Below are positions 1 to 6,241 of a DNA stretch of 11,498 nucleotides, one piece after another. The first letter of the stretch is position 1. Every line of letters starts with the position of its first letter. Under the pieces are notes generated by a model, which had not been told where the DNA came from, ran no database searches, and saw only the letters and a list, made by a program, of their open reading frames with translations. This DNA is from Chryseobacterium gleum (GTDB taxonomy: Bacteria; Bacteroidota; Bacteroidia; Flavobacteriales_C; GCA-002722245). The stretch covers positions 1 through 11,498 of the forward strand of contig CAMDPJ010000060.1 of the NCBI GenBank assembly GCA_945903925.1, written 5' to 3'. A program made the translations under genes and the position numbers.

Positions 1-329
1 TGAGAAGATAATCCTAATTTGTTCATTGCATAATCACCAGCAGGTATAATTTGAACTTGGTCGCGTTTTGCAATAGCTTCTGCGATTTCCTCCATTGATG
101 GATAAAGAATCCCTAATACCTCATCTTTTTTGGGATAAAGATAAACACCTTGCCCAAGTCGTAGAATAATTCCTTCTTTAGTCAATCTTGAAAGAGATTG
201 ATTGATTGCGTCAACGCTACCAAAATCCTTAAAATCAGAAGGAAATAAAATCGTTCCTTTACGGAAAGACTTTATTTTATCTTGTATTATATGATGTATA
301 GAGTTCTTCATCGAGATTAAATCTGTCAT
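1..329 (-). CDS. DUF6088 / AbiEi-like antitoxin, partial (C-terminus beyond window)
   Basis: This reading frame stays open from an ATG at 329 to the left edge (109 codons) and is cut by the window. The N-terminal half resembles a winged-helix domain: 'FRKGTILFPSDF' is followed by a helix containing 'AINQSLSRLTKEGII', then 'RLGQGVYLYP'. Next come 'EEIAEAIAKRD' and 'PAGDYAMNKLGLSS'. That succession is characteristic of the DUF6088 family, whose members resemble AbiEi antitoxins of type IV toxin-antitoxin systems. They are commonly followed by an AbiEii-like nucleotidyltransferase, which here would lie outside the window. An internal ATG at 311 is an alternative start. The family call rests on remembered motif similarity and is fairly firm; the antitoxin role is inferred. 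Confidence 0.72.
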   Translation of the reverse strand, partial: MTDLISMKNSIHHIIQDKIKSFRKGTILFPSDFKDFGSVDAINQSLSRLTKEGIILRLGQGVYLYPKKDEVLGILYPSMEEIAEAIAKRDQVQIIPAGDYAMNKLGLSS

Positions 330-350
330 AAATTTATCACAAATTTCTGA

Positions 351-358
351 CAAAAGTA
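351..358 (-). promoter_or_regulatory. Possible Bacteroidota -7 box (TACTTTTG) for the DUF6088 gene
   Basis: On the minus strand the octamer TACTTTTG matches TAnnTTTG exactly and lies 21 bases upstream of the ATG at 329. No TTG/TTTG is found at the expected spacing of about 19 bases, so only half of the promoter is supported. The rest of the spacer (330-465) holds only a 7-bp direct repeat, ATCGGTG at 428-434 and 440-446. Confidence 0.35.
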
Positions 359-465
359 AGAGAGAGGTATTTATTTTTTTATATCTTAGCAAACGAATGC
401 AAAACAGTTCATTGAATACATAGAAATATCGGTGGAGAAATCGGTGTATTTATGTTTTCGGGTTT

Positions 466-1332
466 TTATAACGCTTTGATTAGCAAGTGGTTTAAACGAT
501 AGTTCAAATCCCAGTGGGTATTGGCGCCTAAATAATTGTTGGATACTTTATAAAGTAAACGAAATTGCTGACAGTACATTCCGCTTTGCTTGGCATACGC
601 ATCTAACTCTAAAAACTTACTTAACTCTCTTTGTCCGTGCTCTCCAAAAGGAATAAATGTGTAATTGTATTTTTCATTCGCTTCCACAGAAATATCGGTG
701 TTCGATGATTGCATTTCACGTTCTAACGGCAACACCAAAGAAGGGTTGATATACTGTAATTCAACATCAAGCTCTTTGCACAAAGCCATCCAACTATTGA
801 TTTCTTCGCGGTTATTGTAAGCCCGGTAATACATCACATGAATGATGATTCCTTTTTTCTTGGCCGACTTTACAATATCATTAAAATACTTCGAATGCAA
901 TTTACCATTGCCCATAAAGAAAATGGTTTTGTAGCTATTGCTTTCTTTCGACCATGAAAGCTCATTAATGGTGCGCAACAGCGCTATTTCCGGAAAACTC
1001 TCTAATGCTGGTTCACCATTTACAATGGCGTACATCTCTTGCTGCATGGCATTAATTCTATTGCTCAAATCGGAAACCAAGCGGGTGTAGTTACTTTCTC
1101 TGCCATAACCTATTTTACCATAACACATCATTCCTAAACGCACATTGGGCTGCGGATCATATACCGTAAGATAATGCATCAAATACCACATATTTTGACG
1201 CAAGGCATCTAACAAGCCTCTGGTGCTGTAGCTCAAATCAGCACAAATGGCAATATCTGCTTTTTCATAAACAGTAGCCTTTGTCTCCACTAGGGAGCAA
1301 CACAATAAAATCAATAAAATAACCTTCTTCAT
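466..1332 (-). CDS. Exported von Willebrand factor A-like domain protein
   Basis: A 288-residue protein with an N-terminal signal sequence (K2-K3, hydrophobic core 4-15, likely signal peptidase I site after T-K-A19), so it is probably periplasmic or secreted. Mature residues 24-40 (ADIAICADLSYST) form a beta strand ending in D32-x-S34-x-S36, the metal-ion-dependent adhesion site of vWA domains. An alternating strand/helix pattern follows, including 'YKTIFFMGNGKL' and 'KGIIIHVMYYRA', as expected of a Rossmann-like vWA fold to about residue 200. The last 80 residues match nothing I recognise. A broken small gene ends 4 bases upstream on the same strand, which suggests co-transcription. The ligand is unknown. 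The fold is likely, the function open. Confidence 0.7.
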   Translation of the reverse strand: MKKVILLILLCCSLVETKATVYEKADIAICADLSYSTRGLLDALRQNMWYLMHYLTVYDPQPNVRLGMMCYGKIGYGRESNYTRLVSDLSNRINAMQQEMYAIVNGEPALESFPEIALLRTINELSWSKESNSYKTIFFMGNGKLHSKYFNDIVKSAKKKGIIIHVMYYRAYNNREEINSWMALCKELDVELQYINPSLVLPLEREMQSSNTDISVEANEKYNYTFIPFGEHGQRELSKFLELDAYAKQSGMYCQQFRLLYKVSNNYLGANTHWDLNYRLNHLLIKAL

Positions 1333-1336
1333 TGCA

Positions 1337-1585
1337 CTAATTGAGCCATTGTAGCCAAGCGACTCCTACTATTTTTTCCTTTTGAAATTGCTCCCACTTC
1401 AAATGTTTTCTCTGGTGCTGCGCATCTAAGGCGGCTTGTTCCAAACTTATTTGCCGTAAAATCTGTTTTTCGCTTTACGGCATTCAAAGTAACAAAATTT
1501 CTCAATTGGTCGTCATCCAACTTTTGCAAATATTGGGGAAGTCCATCAACAAAAACGGTAAAATTAAAATTAAGAATCTTGTCAT
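1337..1585 (-). pseudogene. Small membrane/exported protein gene with two opposite frameshifts
   Basis: An ATG at 1585 opens a hydrophobic start, 'MTRFLILILPF', but this frame stops within 27 codons. A second frame then carries 'DGLPQYLQKLDDDQLRNF' and 'LNAVKRK'. The first frame resumes with 'QILRQISLEQAALDAQ' and 'HLKWEQFQKEKIVGVAW' and ends at TAG 1339-1337, 4 bases before the vWA start codon. One missing base between 1535 and 1555 (T5 or C4 run on the coding strand) and one extra A in the A5 run at 1466-1470 restore a single protein of about 82 residues. It would have a signal or anchor sequence and a charged helical tail. Alternatively a 66-residue frame from a TTG at 1529 to 1329 is used as it stands, but its second half is far less protein-like. 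Assembly error and real decay cannot be told apart here. Confidence 0.5.
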
Positions 1586-1610
1586 AGCTAAATCTATATC
1601 TGTATTTTTA
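1579..1610 (+). promoter_or_regulatory. Possible Bacteroidota promoter for the gene at 1625
   Basis: TTG at 1579-1581 and TATTTTTA at 1603-1610 (one mismatch to TAnnTTTG) are separated by 21 bases. The implied transcript would begin only a few bases before the ATG at 1625. The -33 element overlaps the beginning of the divergent gene. The region is AT-rich, so a chance match is possible. Confidence 0.3.
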
Positions 1611-1624
1611 CACAAAGTATATAT

Positions 1625-1975
1625 ATGAATGACTATTTAACGAAAGACTGGAAAAAAGTTGAAGAATTTATTGAAAAAGAATTCGGTCCCGACATCGACA
1701 TACGCGGTATTCTGTTTTTAATAGGTGTGCAAGAATTGGGCAAAGGCTATGTAAAATTTACCAAAGACCAAAAGGTAGAAGTAATTCACGTGGCTATTTG
1801 CACGCTATTGAGTCAGTACAACTACTACGAATTTGAAGGAAATGACGAAGAAGGTTGGCCACATTTCAAGGAAACAAAAAAACTTCCTTTGTTAAAGCCA
1901 GGTGAACAATTAAAAGTAATGAAAGATGCTATTGTAGATTATTTTAAAGCAAACGGTAACTTAAGCACTAATTAA
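1625..1975 (+). CDS. Conserved hypothetical protein, cytoplasmic, 116 aa
   Basis: A 116-residue acidic, soluble protein with no signal peptide or membrane segment. I do not recognise a named family. It begins with a charged amphipathic helix (about 5-24), then 'GILFLIGVQELGKG', a helix 'VIHVAICTLLSQYNYY', and a distinctive 'EGNDEEGWPHF' turn before a C-terminal helix 'LKVMKDAIVDYFKANG'. The ordered look and intact reading frame suggest a real, folded protein rather than a chance ORF. Its start codon is 39 bases from that of the divergent broken gene. Its stop overlaps the end of the convergent lipoprotein gene by 8 bases, so no terminator fits between them. No function can be assigned. Confidence 0.72.
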   Translation: MNDYLTKDWKKVEEFIEKEFGPDIDIRGILFLIGVQELGKGYVKFTKDQKVEVIHVAICTLLSQYNYYEFEGNDEEGWPHFKETKKLPLLKPGEQLKVMKDAIVDYFKANGNLSTN

Positions 1976-2348
1976 CCTTAACCGTAACACTGGTTGATTT
2001 GTACTTTTCACATGCAATAACTCCTTTACCCGTTTTTGCTCCAGCAGCAGCGTCAATAGAAAGCGCAGCCTCTAATTTGAGTTGTACTGAGCAATTGCCC
2101 GCATTATCTGTGGTAAGAATTTTCTCTGTGATAAACCCATCTGAAGTAGTAGTAAAGCCAGCGCCCGACACCGCAGGAGGGGAAGGGATATACAATTTAA
2201 CTGTTGCATTAGGCATAGCTGCACCAGTTGCTAAATCAACCACTTTAATATTTCCAATCGTTGGGTCCTTCTCACATGCGCCAAATGCAAAAGCTACCAC
2301 TAATAAAATGCTCCACGTTGAAAAAAGCTTGCTAAATCTGAACTTCAT
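1968..2348 (-). CDS. Putative lipoprotein with Ig-like/carboxypeptidase-regulatory-type domain
   Basis: A 126-residue protein with a type II signal peptide: basic start (K2, R4, K7), hydrophobic stretch 13-22 and lipobox F-G-A-C25. The residues after the Cys are E-K-D. In Bacteroidota an acidic/Lys motif there can direct lipoproteins to the cell surface, so surface exposure is possible. Residues 30-126 look like one beta-sandwich: 'GNIKVVDLATGAAMPNATV' starts it as in carboxypeptidase-regulatory-like domains, a 'DNAGNCSVQLKL' strand pair follows, and it ends in 'TSVTVKVN'. Composition is rich in Ala, Thr and Ser. The gene converges with the small unknown gene, overlapping by 8 bases. Partner and function are unknown. 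Confidence 0.7.
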   Translation of the reverse strand: MKFRFSKLFSTWSILLVVAFAFGACEKDPTIGNIKVVDLATGAAMPNATVKLYIPSPPAVSGAGFTTTSDGFITEKILTTDNAGNCSVQLKLEAALSIDAAAGAKTGKGVIACEKYKSTSVTVKVN

Positions 2349-2404
2349 TATAATTGAATATTTATTACCTTCGCCCCGTTAATTTTCAAACTCTCAGTTA
2401 AAAA

Positions 2405-2412
2405 CAAATATA
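2405..2412 (-). promoter_or_regulatory. Possible -7 box (TATATTTG) for the lipoprotein gene
   Basis: The minus strand carries TATATTTG, an exact TAnnTTTG match, about 57 bases upstream of the lipoprotein start. No good -33 element is seen. On the plus strand of the same spacer, TACCTTCG at 2366-2373 is a one-mismatch -7 candidate for the cyclophilin-like gene at 2429. Both are weak. Confidence 0.28.
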
Positions 2413-2428
2413 TAAATATTCTCACGAT

Positions 2429-3235
2429 ATGAAAAAAACATCTTTAATTGTAATCGTTGTTCTGGTAGTTACTGGATTTTTATTGATTAATTTTTTACCT
2501 GACTTCGGTGGCGAACCGGGAGTTTACGTGATCGAAACTTCTTATGGTAAAATCAAAGTTCGTTTGTACGACGAAACACCACAGCACAGAGATAACTTCA
2601 TGAAACAAGTGAAAGAGAAGGCTTACAATAAAACATTTGTGAATCAAGTAACACCGATGTATTTACTAGCTGGTGATATTGAAAGTAACAGTGCTGAAGG
2701 ACAAAATGTAGAAAGAGGTGGTTCAATTCCATCAGAATATAACAGTAAATATTTTGCGAAAAAAGGAGCACTTGTAGCACTGGCTAGCCAATCTGAACCA
2801 AATTCTTCAGTAGACGACCAATTTATGTTGGTTAAAGGACAGGTTTATACAAAAGAGCAGTTAATTGAAATGGAAAAAGGCAAATTAGTGCAGTCGATTG
2901 CAGATCAACCTGAAAATGCAGAGAAAAGACAAAAATATGAAAGATTCGCTCAACAGCACATGGAAGACAGCGCGCTTGTAATTATTACTGCATGGAAAAA
3001 TGAAGCAGACCAAAAATATAATGCTGGATTAGGTAAGTTATTTAACAATGAACAAATTGAAGTCTACACTACAATTGGCGGCATGCCTCAAGTTGACGGC
3101 TTAGAAGTTAGATTCACGGTTTTCGGAGAAGTTATAGAAGGGATGGAAATATTGGAGAAGATATTAAGTGCAGAAGCTGATCCAAGAACTGGTAAACCTG
3201 TGATTGAAATCCCTCTTAAAGTTAAAAACGACTAG
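2429..3235 (+). CDS. Membrane-anchored cyclophilin-like protein with degenerate active site
   Basis: A 268-residue protein with an N-terminal membrane anchor or uncleaved signal (4-24, no lipobox), placing it outside the inner membrane. Residues 32-62 ('VYVIETSYGKIKVRLYDET', then 'HRDNF') and 213-245 ('YTTIGGMPQVDG', 'FTVFGEVIEGMEILEKI') are the two ends of a cyclophilin-type peptidyl-prolyl isomerase fold. A helical insert of about 70 residues (139-207) separates them, as in many Bacteroidota homologues. Key residues differ: the FHRV motif reads V71-N72-Q73-V74, so the catalytic Arg is Gln; the usual FMxQGGD reads YLLAGD; and the LDG-x-HxxFG His is Phe229. Isomerase activity is therefore doubtful and a chaperone or binding role is possible. 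It ends 5 bases before pheS, so the two are probably co-transcribed. Confidence 0.75.
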   Translation: MKKTSLIVIVVLVVTGFLLINFLPDFGGEPGVYVIETSYGKIKVRLYDETPQHRDNFMKQVKEKAYNKTFVNQVTPMYLLAGDIESNSAEGQNVERGGSIPSEYNSKYFAKKGALVALASQSEPNSSVDDQFMLVKGQVYTKEQLIEMEKGKLVQSIADQPENAEKRQKYERFAQQHMEDSALVIITAWKNEADQKYNAGLGKLFNNEQIEVYTTIGGMPQVDGLEVRFTVFGEVIEGMEILEKILSAEADPRTGKPVIEIPLKVKND

Positions 3236-3240
3236 TTCCA

Positions 3241-4257
3241 ATGAAAGATAAAATTGATGCACTTCTTGGTGAAATAGACCAATTCGCTATTCAAAATAAA
3301 GAGCAATTGGAGGCTTTTCGTATTCGTTTTTTGGGGACTAAAAATGTGATTAAAGACATTTTTACCGACCTTAAAAATGTTGCGCCTGAGTTGCGCAAGG
3401 AAGTAGGCCAACACATCAATTCTCTCAAAAATAAAGCAGAAGAAAAATTCAATACTTTCAATAACGAGCCTGAAAACTCTCAGGAAAAATCTATTGAAGA
3501 TTATAGCCGTTCGGGTGAAGAAAAAAAATTGGGTTCTATTCATCCTTTGAGTTTAGTGACCAATGAATTCATCGATATTTTTAAACGTATTGGCTTTGTA
3601 GTGGCCGACGGACCAGAGATTGACGACGACTGGCACAATTTCACTGCTTTGAATACTCCCGAAGAACATCCTGCAAGAGATATGCAAGATACTTTCTTCA
3701 TTCAGCAAAATCCGGATATATTGTTGCGTACGCAAACCTCATCGGGACAAGTACATTATATGGAGAAAAAACAACCTCCTATTCGTATTATTTCACCGGG
3801 AAGAGTATATCGTAATGAAGCGATTTCCGCGCGTGCTCACTGCTTCTTTCATCAAATTGAAGGATTGTATGTGGCCGAGAAAGTTTCTTTTGCCGACTTA
3901 AAACAAACCTTACAATTTTTCGCCAAAGAGATGTACGGCGAAAAAACAAAAATACGATTGCGTCCGTCTTTCTTCCCTTTTACAGAACCTTCTGCAGAGA
4001 TGGATGTATCGTGTAGTATTTGTGGCGGAAAAGGCTGTAACATCTGTAAATACTCAGGTTGGGTAGAAATTGGTGGTTGCGGAATGGTAGATCCTAATGT
4101 ATTGCAAAATTGCAATATCGACCCTGAAAAATACACTGGTTTTGCTTTCGGATTTGGTATTGAAAGAATGACCATGATGAAATATCAGGTGAAAGATTTG
4201 CGATTGTTTTCAGAGAATGATGTAAGATTTTTAGAGCAGTTTAAGGCGCAGGTGTAA
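3241..4257 (+). CDS. pheS: Phenylalanine--tRNA ligase alpha subunit
   Basis: A 338-residue cytoplasmic class II aminoacyl-tRNA synthetase subunit that, with PheT, charges tRNA-Phe. Residues 1-90 form the N-terminal coiled-coil tRNA-binding arm. The catalytic core shows motif 2 ('GRVYRNEAISARAHCFFHQ', 187-205), the Phe-pocket region 'RPSFFPFTEPSAE' (241-253) and motif 3 'GFGIER' (304-309). A four-Cys cluster, C258-x2-C261-x4-C266-x2-C269, sits before 'WVEIGGCGMVDPNVL', as I recall from Bacteroidota PheS proteins, and may bind a metal. Length is typical. It follows the cyclophilin-like gene by 5 bases with ATG as the only sensible start. pheT is not adjacent. It converges with recX across a 4-base gap with no room for a terminator. 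Confidence 0.97.
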   Translation: MKDKIDALLGEIDQFAIQNKEQLEAFRIRFLGTKNVIKDIFTDLKNVAPELRKEVGQHINSLKNKAEEKFNTFNNEPENSQEKSIEDYSRSGEEKKLGSIHPLSLVTNEFIDIFKRIGFVVADGPEIDDDWHNFTALNTPEEHPARDMQDTFFIQQNPDILLRTQTSSGQVHYMEKKQPPIRIISPGRVYRNEAISARAHCFFHQIEGLYVAEKVSFADLKQTLQFFAKEMYGEKTKIRLRPSFFPFTEPSAEMDVSCSICGGKGCNICKYSGWVEIGGCGMVDPNVLQNCNIDPEKYTGFAFGFGIERMTMMKYQVKDLRLFSENDVRFLEQFKAQV

Positions 4258-4261
4258 AATA

Positions 4262-4741
4262 TTATTCGCCCAACAAAGCTTCCACCGAATCAATCACTTT
4301 GTCACTCTCAAAACCCTTGCCCACAATATATCTTATAATTTTTCCTTTTTGAATGTAGCGTGTTTCACCTACCAACTCTTTGAATTTCTTTTCTGCTAAA
4401 TCGATGATGGTTTTTTGGTAAGCATCTTTATCAATTTCTGTTTTTGCTTTTTGAATACAATAGCTAGAAATATTTCTTTGCTTAAGTTCCATTTCTATTT
4501 TGATCCAGCCCCAATCGTTGTTTTTAAATTTACCGCGCGCAAAAGCTCGCGAGAATCTTTCTTCATTTAAAAAATTAGAGGAAATTAAATCGGAAATAAT
4601 GCCTTCGATGTCATCGCGCTGAACACCTAGTTTATACAAATTGTTACGCACTTCTTTTTGGCAACGCTCTTGATAAGAACAGTACTTTTGGGCTTTTAGC
4701 AAAGCCTGCCGGCGAGTGTATATTTTCTTGGGGCTACTCAT
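4262..4741 (-). CDS. recX: Regulatory protein RecX
   Basis: A 159-residue all-helical protein matching the RecX family, which binds RecA filaments and limits their extension and activity. It shows the three tandem three-helix units: 'ALLKAQKYCSYQERCQKEV' opens repeat 1, 'IISDLISSNFLNEERFSRAF' and 'GWIKIEMELKQRNIS' span repeat 2, and 'GKIIRYIVGKGFESDKVID' closes repeat 3. The FLNEERFSRAF segment is the most diagnostic. Length and lack of a signal peptide are typical. The gene begins 9 bases after the stop of the DUF5615 toxin gene on the same strand. With no promoter space between, it is probably read through from the toxin-antitoxin promoter. recA is not in view. Confidence 0.93.
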   Translation of the reverse strand: MSSPKKIYTRRQALLKAQKYCSYQERCQKEVRNNLYKLGVQRDDIEGIISDLISSNFLNEERFSRAFARGKFKNNDWGWIKIEMELKQRNISSYCIQKAKTEIDKDAYQKTIIDLAEKKFKELVGETRYIQKGKIIRYIVGKGFESDKVIDSVEALLGE

Positions 4742-4750
4742 CTGATAAGA

Positions 4751-5086
4751 TTAAGCACCTAATTTCAAGCAAGTGCTATCTGTCGACTCGATGAACTCGT
4801 TTACTTTATGGGAATTTGATTTTAGAATATTAATCAAATTGAGGGTAGAACTATTTCTAACATTGACCCAAATCACTTTAGGCGGTGAACCCAAAAGCAT
4901 TGATAAATCAAAGTAATCGGAATCTTTAGTAACTATTGTAAGGTGGTTTTCTTTAGCGTATTCCCAAATTTCCGAATCGGTAGAAGTCTGCATTCGAATA
5001 TCAGAAACATGCACTGATTCAGGAAAATTTTCTGCTAAAGCATTCTTAATTTTATAGGATATATTTTGGTCGAAGAGAAGTTTCAT
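4751..5086 (-). CDS. DUF5615 PIN-like toxin of a DUF433/DUF5615 pair
   Basis: A 111-residue protein of the DUF5615 PIN-like family. 'KLLFDQNIS' at the N-terminus carries the first acidic residue (D6), 'SDSEIW'-type acidic residues follow (D37, E39), and 'TIVTKDSDYFD' (50-60) carries D55, D57 and D60. These correspond to the acidic cluster that binds metal in PIN nucleases, so RNA cleavage is the expected activity, though I know of it only by family analogy. The start codon overlaps the upstream DUF433 stop by one base (TAATG), indicating coupled translation. Acidic residues look intact, so the toxin is probably not inactivated. recX follows 9 bases downstream. Confidence 0.85.
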   Translation of the reverse strand: MKLLFDQNISYKIKNALAENFPESVHVSDIRMQTSTDSEIWEYAKENHLTIVTKDSDYFDLSMLLGSPPKVIWVNVRNSSTLNLINILKSNSHKVNEFIESTDSTCLKLGA

Positions 5087-5313
5087 TAATTCACATAACG
5101 GGTTTTATCCTCTTTATCGGAAACAAAGAGCAGCGCAGCTTCTATATCATTGATGGTTAATTCGGGGTAGTCGGCAATCACTTCTTGTTTCGACATGCCT
5201 GAACCCAACCAACTCAAAATATCATAAACAGTAATTCTCATCCCCCTAACACATGGTCTCCCTCCCCTAATTTCGGGATTGATGGTAATTACATCTTTAT
5301 AACTTGCCTTCAT
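5086..5313 (-). CDS. DUF433 antitoxin
   Basis: A 75-residue DUF433 protein that reads as the antitoxin of the pair with the downstream DUF5615 gene. The family signature is complete: 'ITINPEIRGGRPCVRGMRIT' near the N-terminus, then 'VYDILSWLGSGMSKQEVIAD', and 'DYPELTINDIEAALLFV', a winged-helix-type DNA-binding region. I start it at the ATG at 5313; a TTG two codons earlier (5319) is less likely. Such antitoxins usually bind both toxin and their own promoter, so autoregulation of the unit is expected but not shown here. Confidence 0.88.
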   Translation of the reverse strand: MKASYKDVITINPEIRGGRPCVRGMRITVYDILSWLGSGMSKQEVIADYPELTINDIEAALLFVSDKEDKTRYVN

Positions 5314-5330
5314 ACACAAACGTTTATAAG

Positions 5331-5338
5331 CAAATATA
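5331..5338 (-). promoter_or_regulatory. -7 box (TATATTTG) of the toxin-antitoxin promoter
   Basis: The minus strand carries TATATTTG, an exact TAnnTTTG match, 17 bases upstream of the antitoxin ATG at 5313. A clear TTTG at the -33 spacing is absent. Its place in the 44-base gap between the CDF gene and the antitoxin suggests the toxin-antitoxin-recX unit has its own promoter. Confidence 0.42.
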
Positions 5339-5357
5339 CAAAAAATTCATTTTCACA

Positions 5358-6230
5358 CTACTCATGTGGTTCTACATGCACCAAAACATCGGCTATTTCG
5401 GTCAATTCTTCTTGTACTTTTTCTTTAATTCGATGAGCAATATCGTGGCCTTCTTTAACGGATATTTGTCCGCTTACTATCGCATGCAAATCTACAAAAT
5501 AATGCATTCCTGTTTTGCGCACATGGCACTTTTCGGTGCCGATAACGCCTTCTACTTTCAACGCAATGGCTCTCACCTTTTCAATCACGGCATCGTGCAA
5601 ATGTTCGTCCATGATTTCGCCTAAGGCCGGACGAAAGATCAAATAGGCATTGTACAAAATAAAAGTAGATGCGAAAAGCGCAGCCCAGTCATCGGCACTA
5701 TCATAACCCTTGCCACCAATCAAAGCGATAGAGATTCCTATAAATGCAGCAACCGATGTAATGGCATCACTTCTATGGTGCCACGCATCGGCTTGTAATG
5801 AAGAACTATTCGTTTCTTTTCCTTTCTTCATAACAATGCGGAAAAAGATTTCTTTCACTAAAATGATTCCTGCTAAAACAATTAAAGTAAAAGGAGCAGG
5901 GGCATCGTGTGGGGTTTGAATATTTTGAATGCTTTCGTGTGCGATAATCGCAGCAGATGTAACCAAAAATCCAACTACTAAAAAAGTAATTAGCGGTTCT
6001 GCTTTACCATGACCGTAAGGATGATTTTCATCGGCAGGTTTGTTAGAATAGCGCAAACCGAACAGCACCAATAAAGAAGAAAAAATATCTGTAGTTGATT
6101 CAATAGCATCGGCCATTAGGGCGTATGAATTACCGAAAAAACCGGTGAGTCCTTTGATGATAGCTAAGCAGAAATTACCTATGATGCTTAGGTAAGTGGC
6201 TTTGATGGCTTGTTGTTTTTTGCTTTGCAT
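5358..6230 (-). CDS. Cation diffusion facilitator (CDF) family metal efflux transporter
   Basis: A 290-residue inner-membrane CDF transporter, which exports divalent metal such as Zn2+ or Fe2+ in exchange for protons. About six membrane segments precede a cytoplasmic C-terminal domain (about 205-290, 'KVEGVIGTEKCHVRKTG' onward). Using the ATG at 6230, TM2 carries 'ALMADAIESTTDIFSS', placing E44 and D48 at the metal site where YiiP has Asp and Asp. TM5 carries 'ADAWHHRSDAITS' with the H151-x3-D155 pair. 'ENHPYGHGKAEPL' is the conserved loop after TM2. A GTG at 6248 is in frame but lies inside a palindromic repeat, so the ATG is preferred. Substrate metal cannot be told from sequence. Confidence 0.92.
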   Translation of the reverse strand: MQSKKQQAIKATYLSIIGNFCLAIIKGLTGFFGNSYALMADAIESTTDIFSSLLVLFGLRYSNKPADENHPYGHGKAEPLITFLVVGFLVTSAAIIAHESIQNIQTPHDAPAPFTLIVLAGIILVKEIFFRIVMKKGKETNSSSLQADAWHHRSDAITSVAAFIGISIALIGGKGYDSADDWAALFASTFILYNAYLIFRPALGEIMDEHLHDAVIEKVRAIALKVEGVIGTEKCHVRKTGMHYFVDLHAIVSGQISVKEGHDIAHRIKEKVQEELTEIADVLVHVEPHE

Positions 6231-6241
6231 AAATTTAATTG

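Noticed and set aside
258..264. AAAGACT-type words near the DUF6088 start considered as a ribosome binding site
   Set aside because: Position and strand do not fit a start codon, and genes in this phylum rarely use Shine-Dalgarno pairing.
1329..1529. 66-residue minus-strand frame starting at a TTG, taken as an intact gene
   Set aside because: Its second half (Arg/Ser-rich, no recognisable structure) is less protein-like than the alternative frame, it lacks a signal sequence, and the flanking segments assemble into one better protein if two indels are corrected. Kept only as the alternative.
1999..2382. 127-residue plus-strand frame
   Set aside because: It is the shadow of the lipoprotein gene on the minus strand, which has a clear signal peptide and lipobox.
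5304..5624. 106-residue plus-strand frame rich in Phe and Tyr
   Set aside because: It runs antisense to the C-terminal domain of the CDF transporter and has the composition of a reverse-strand shadow.
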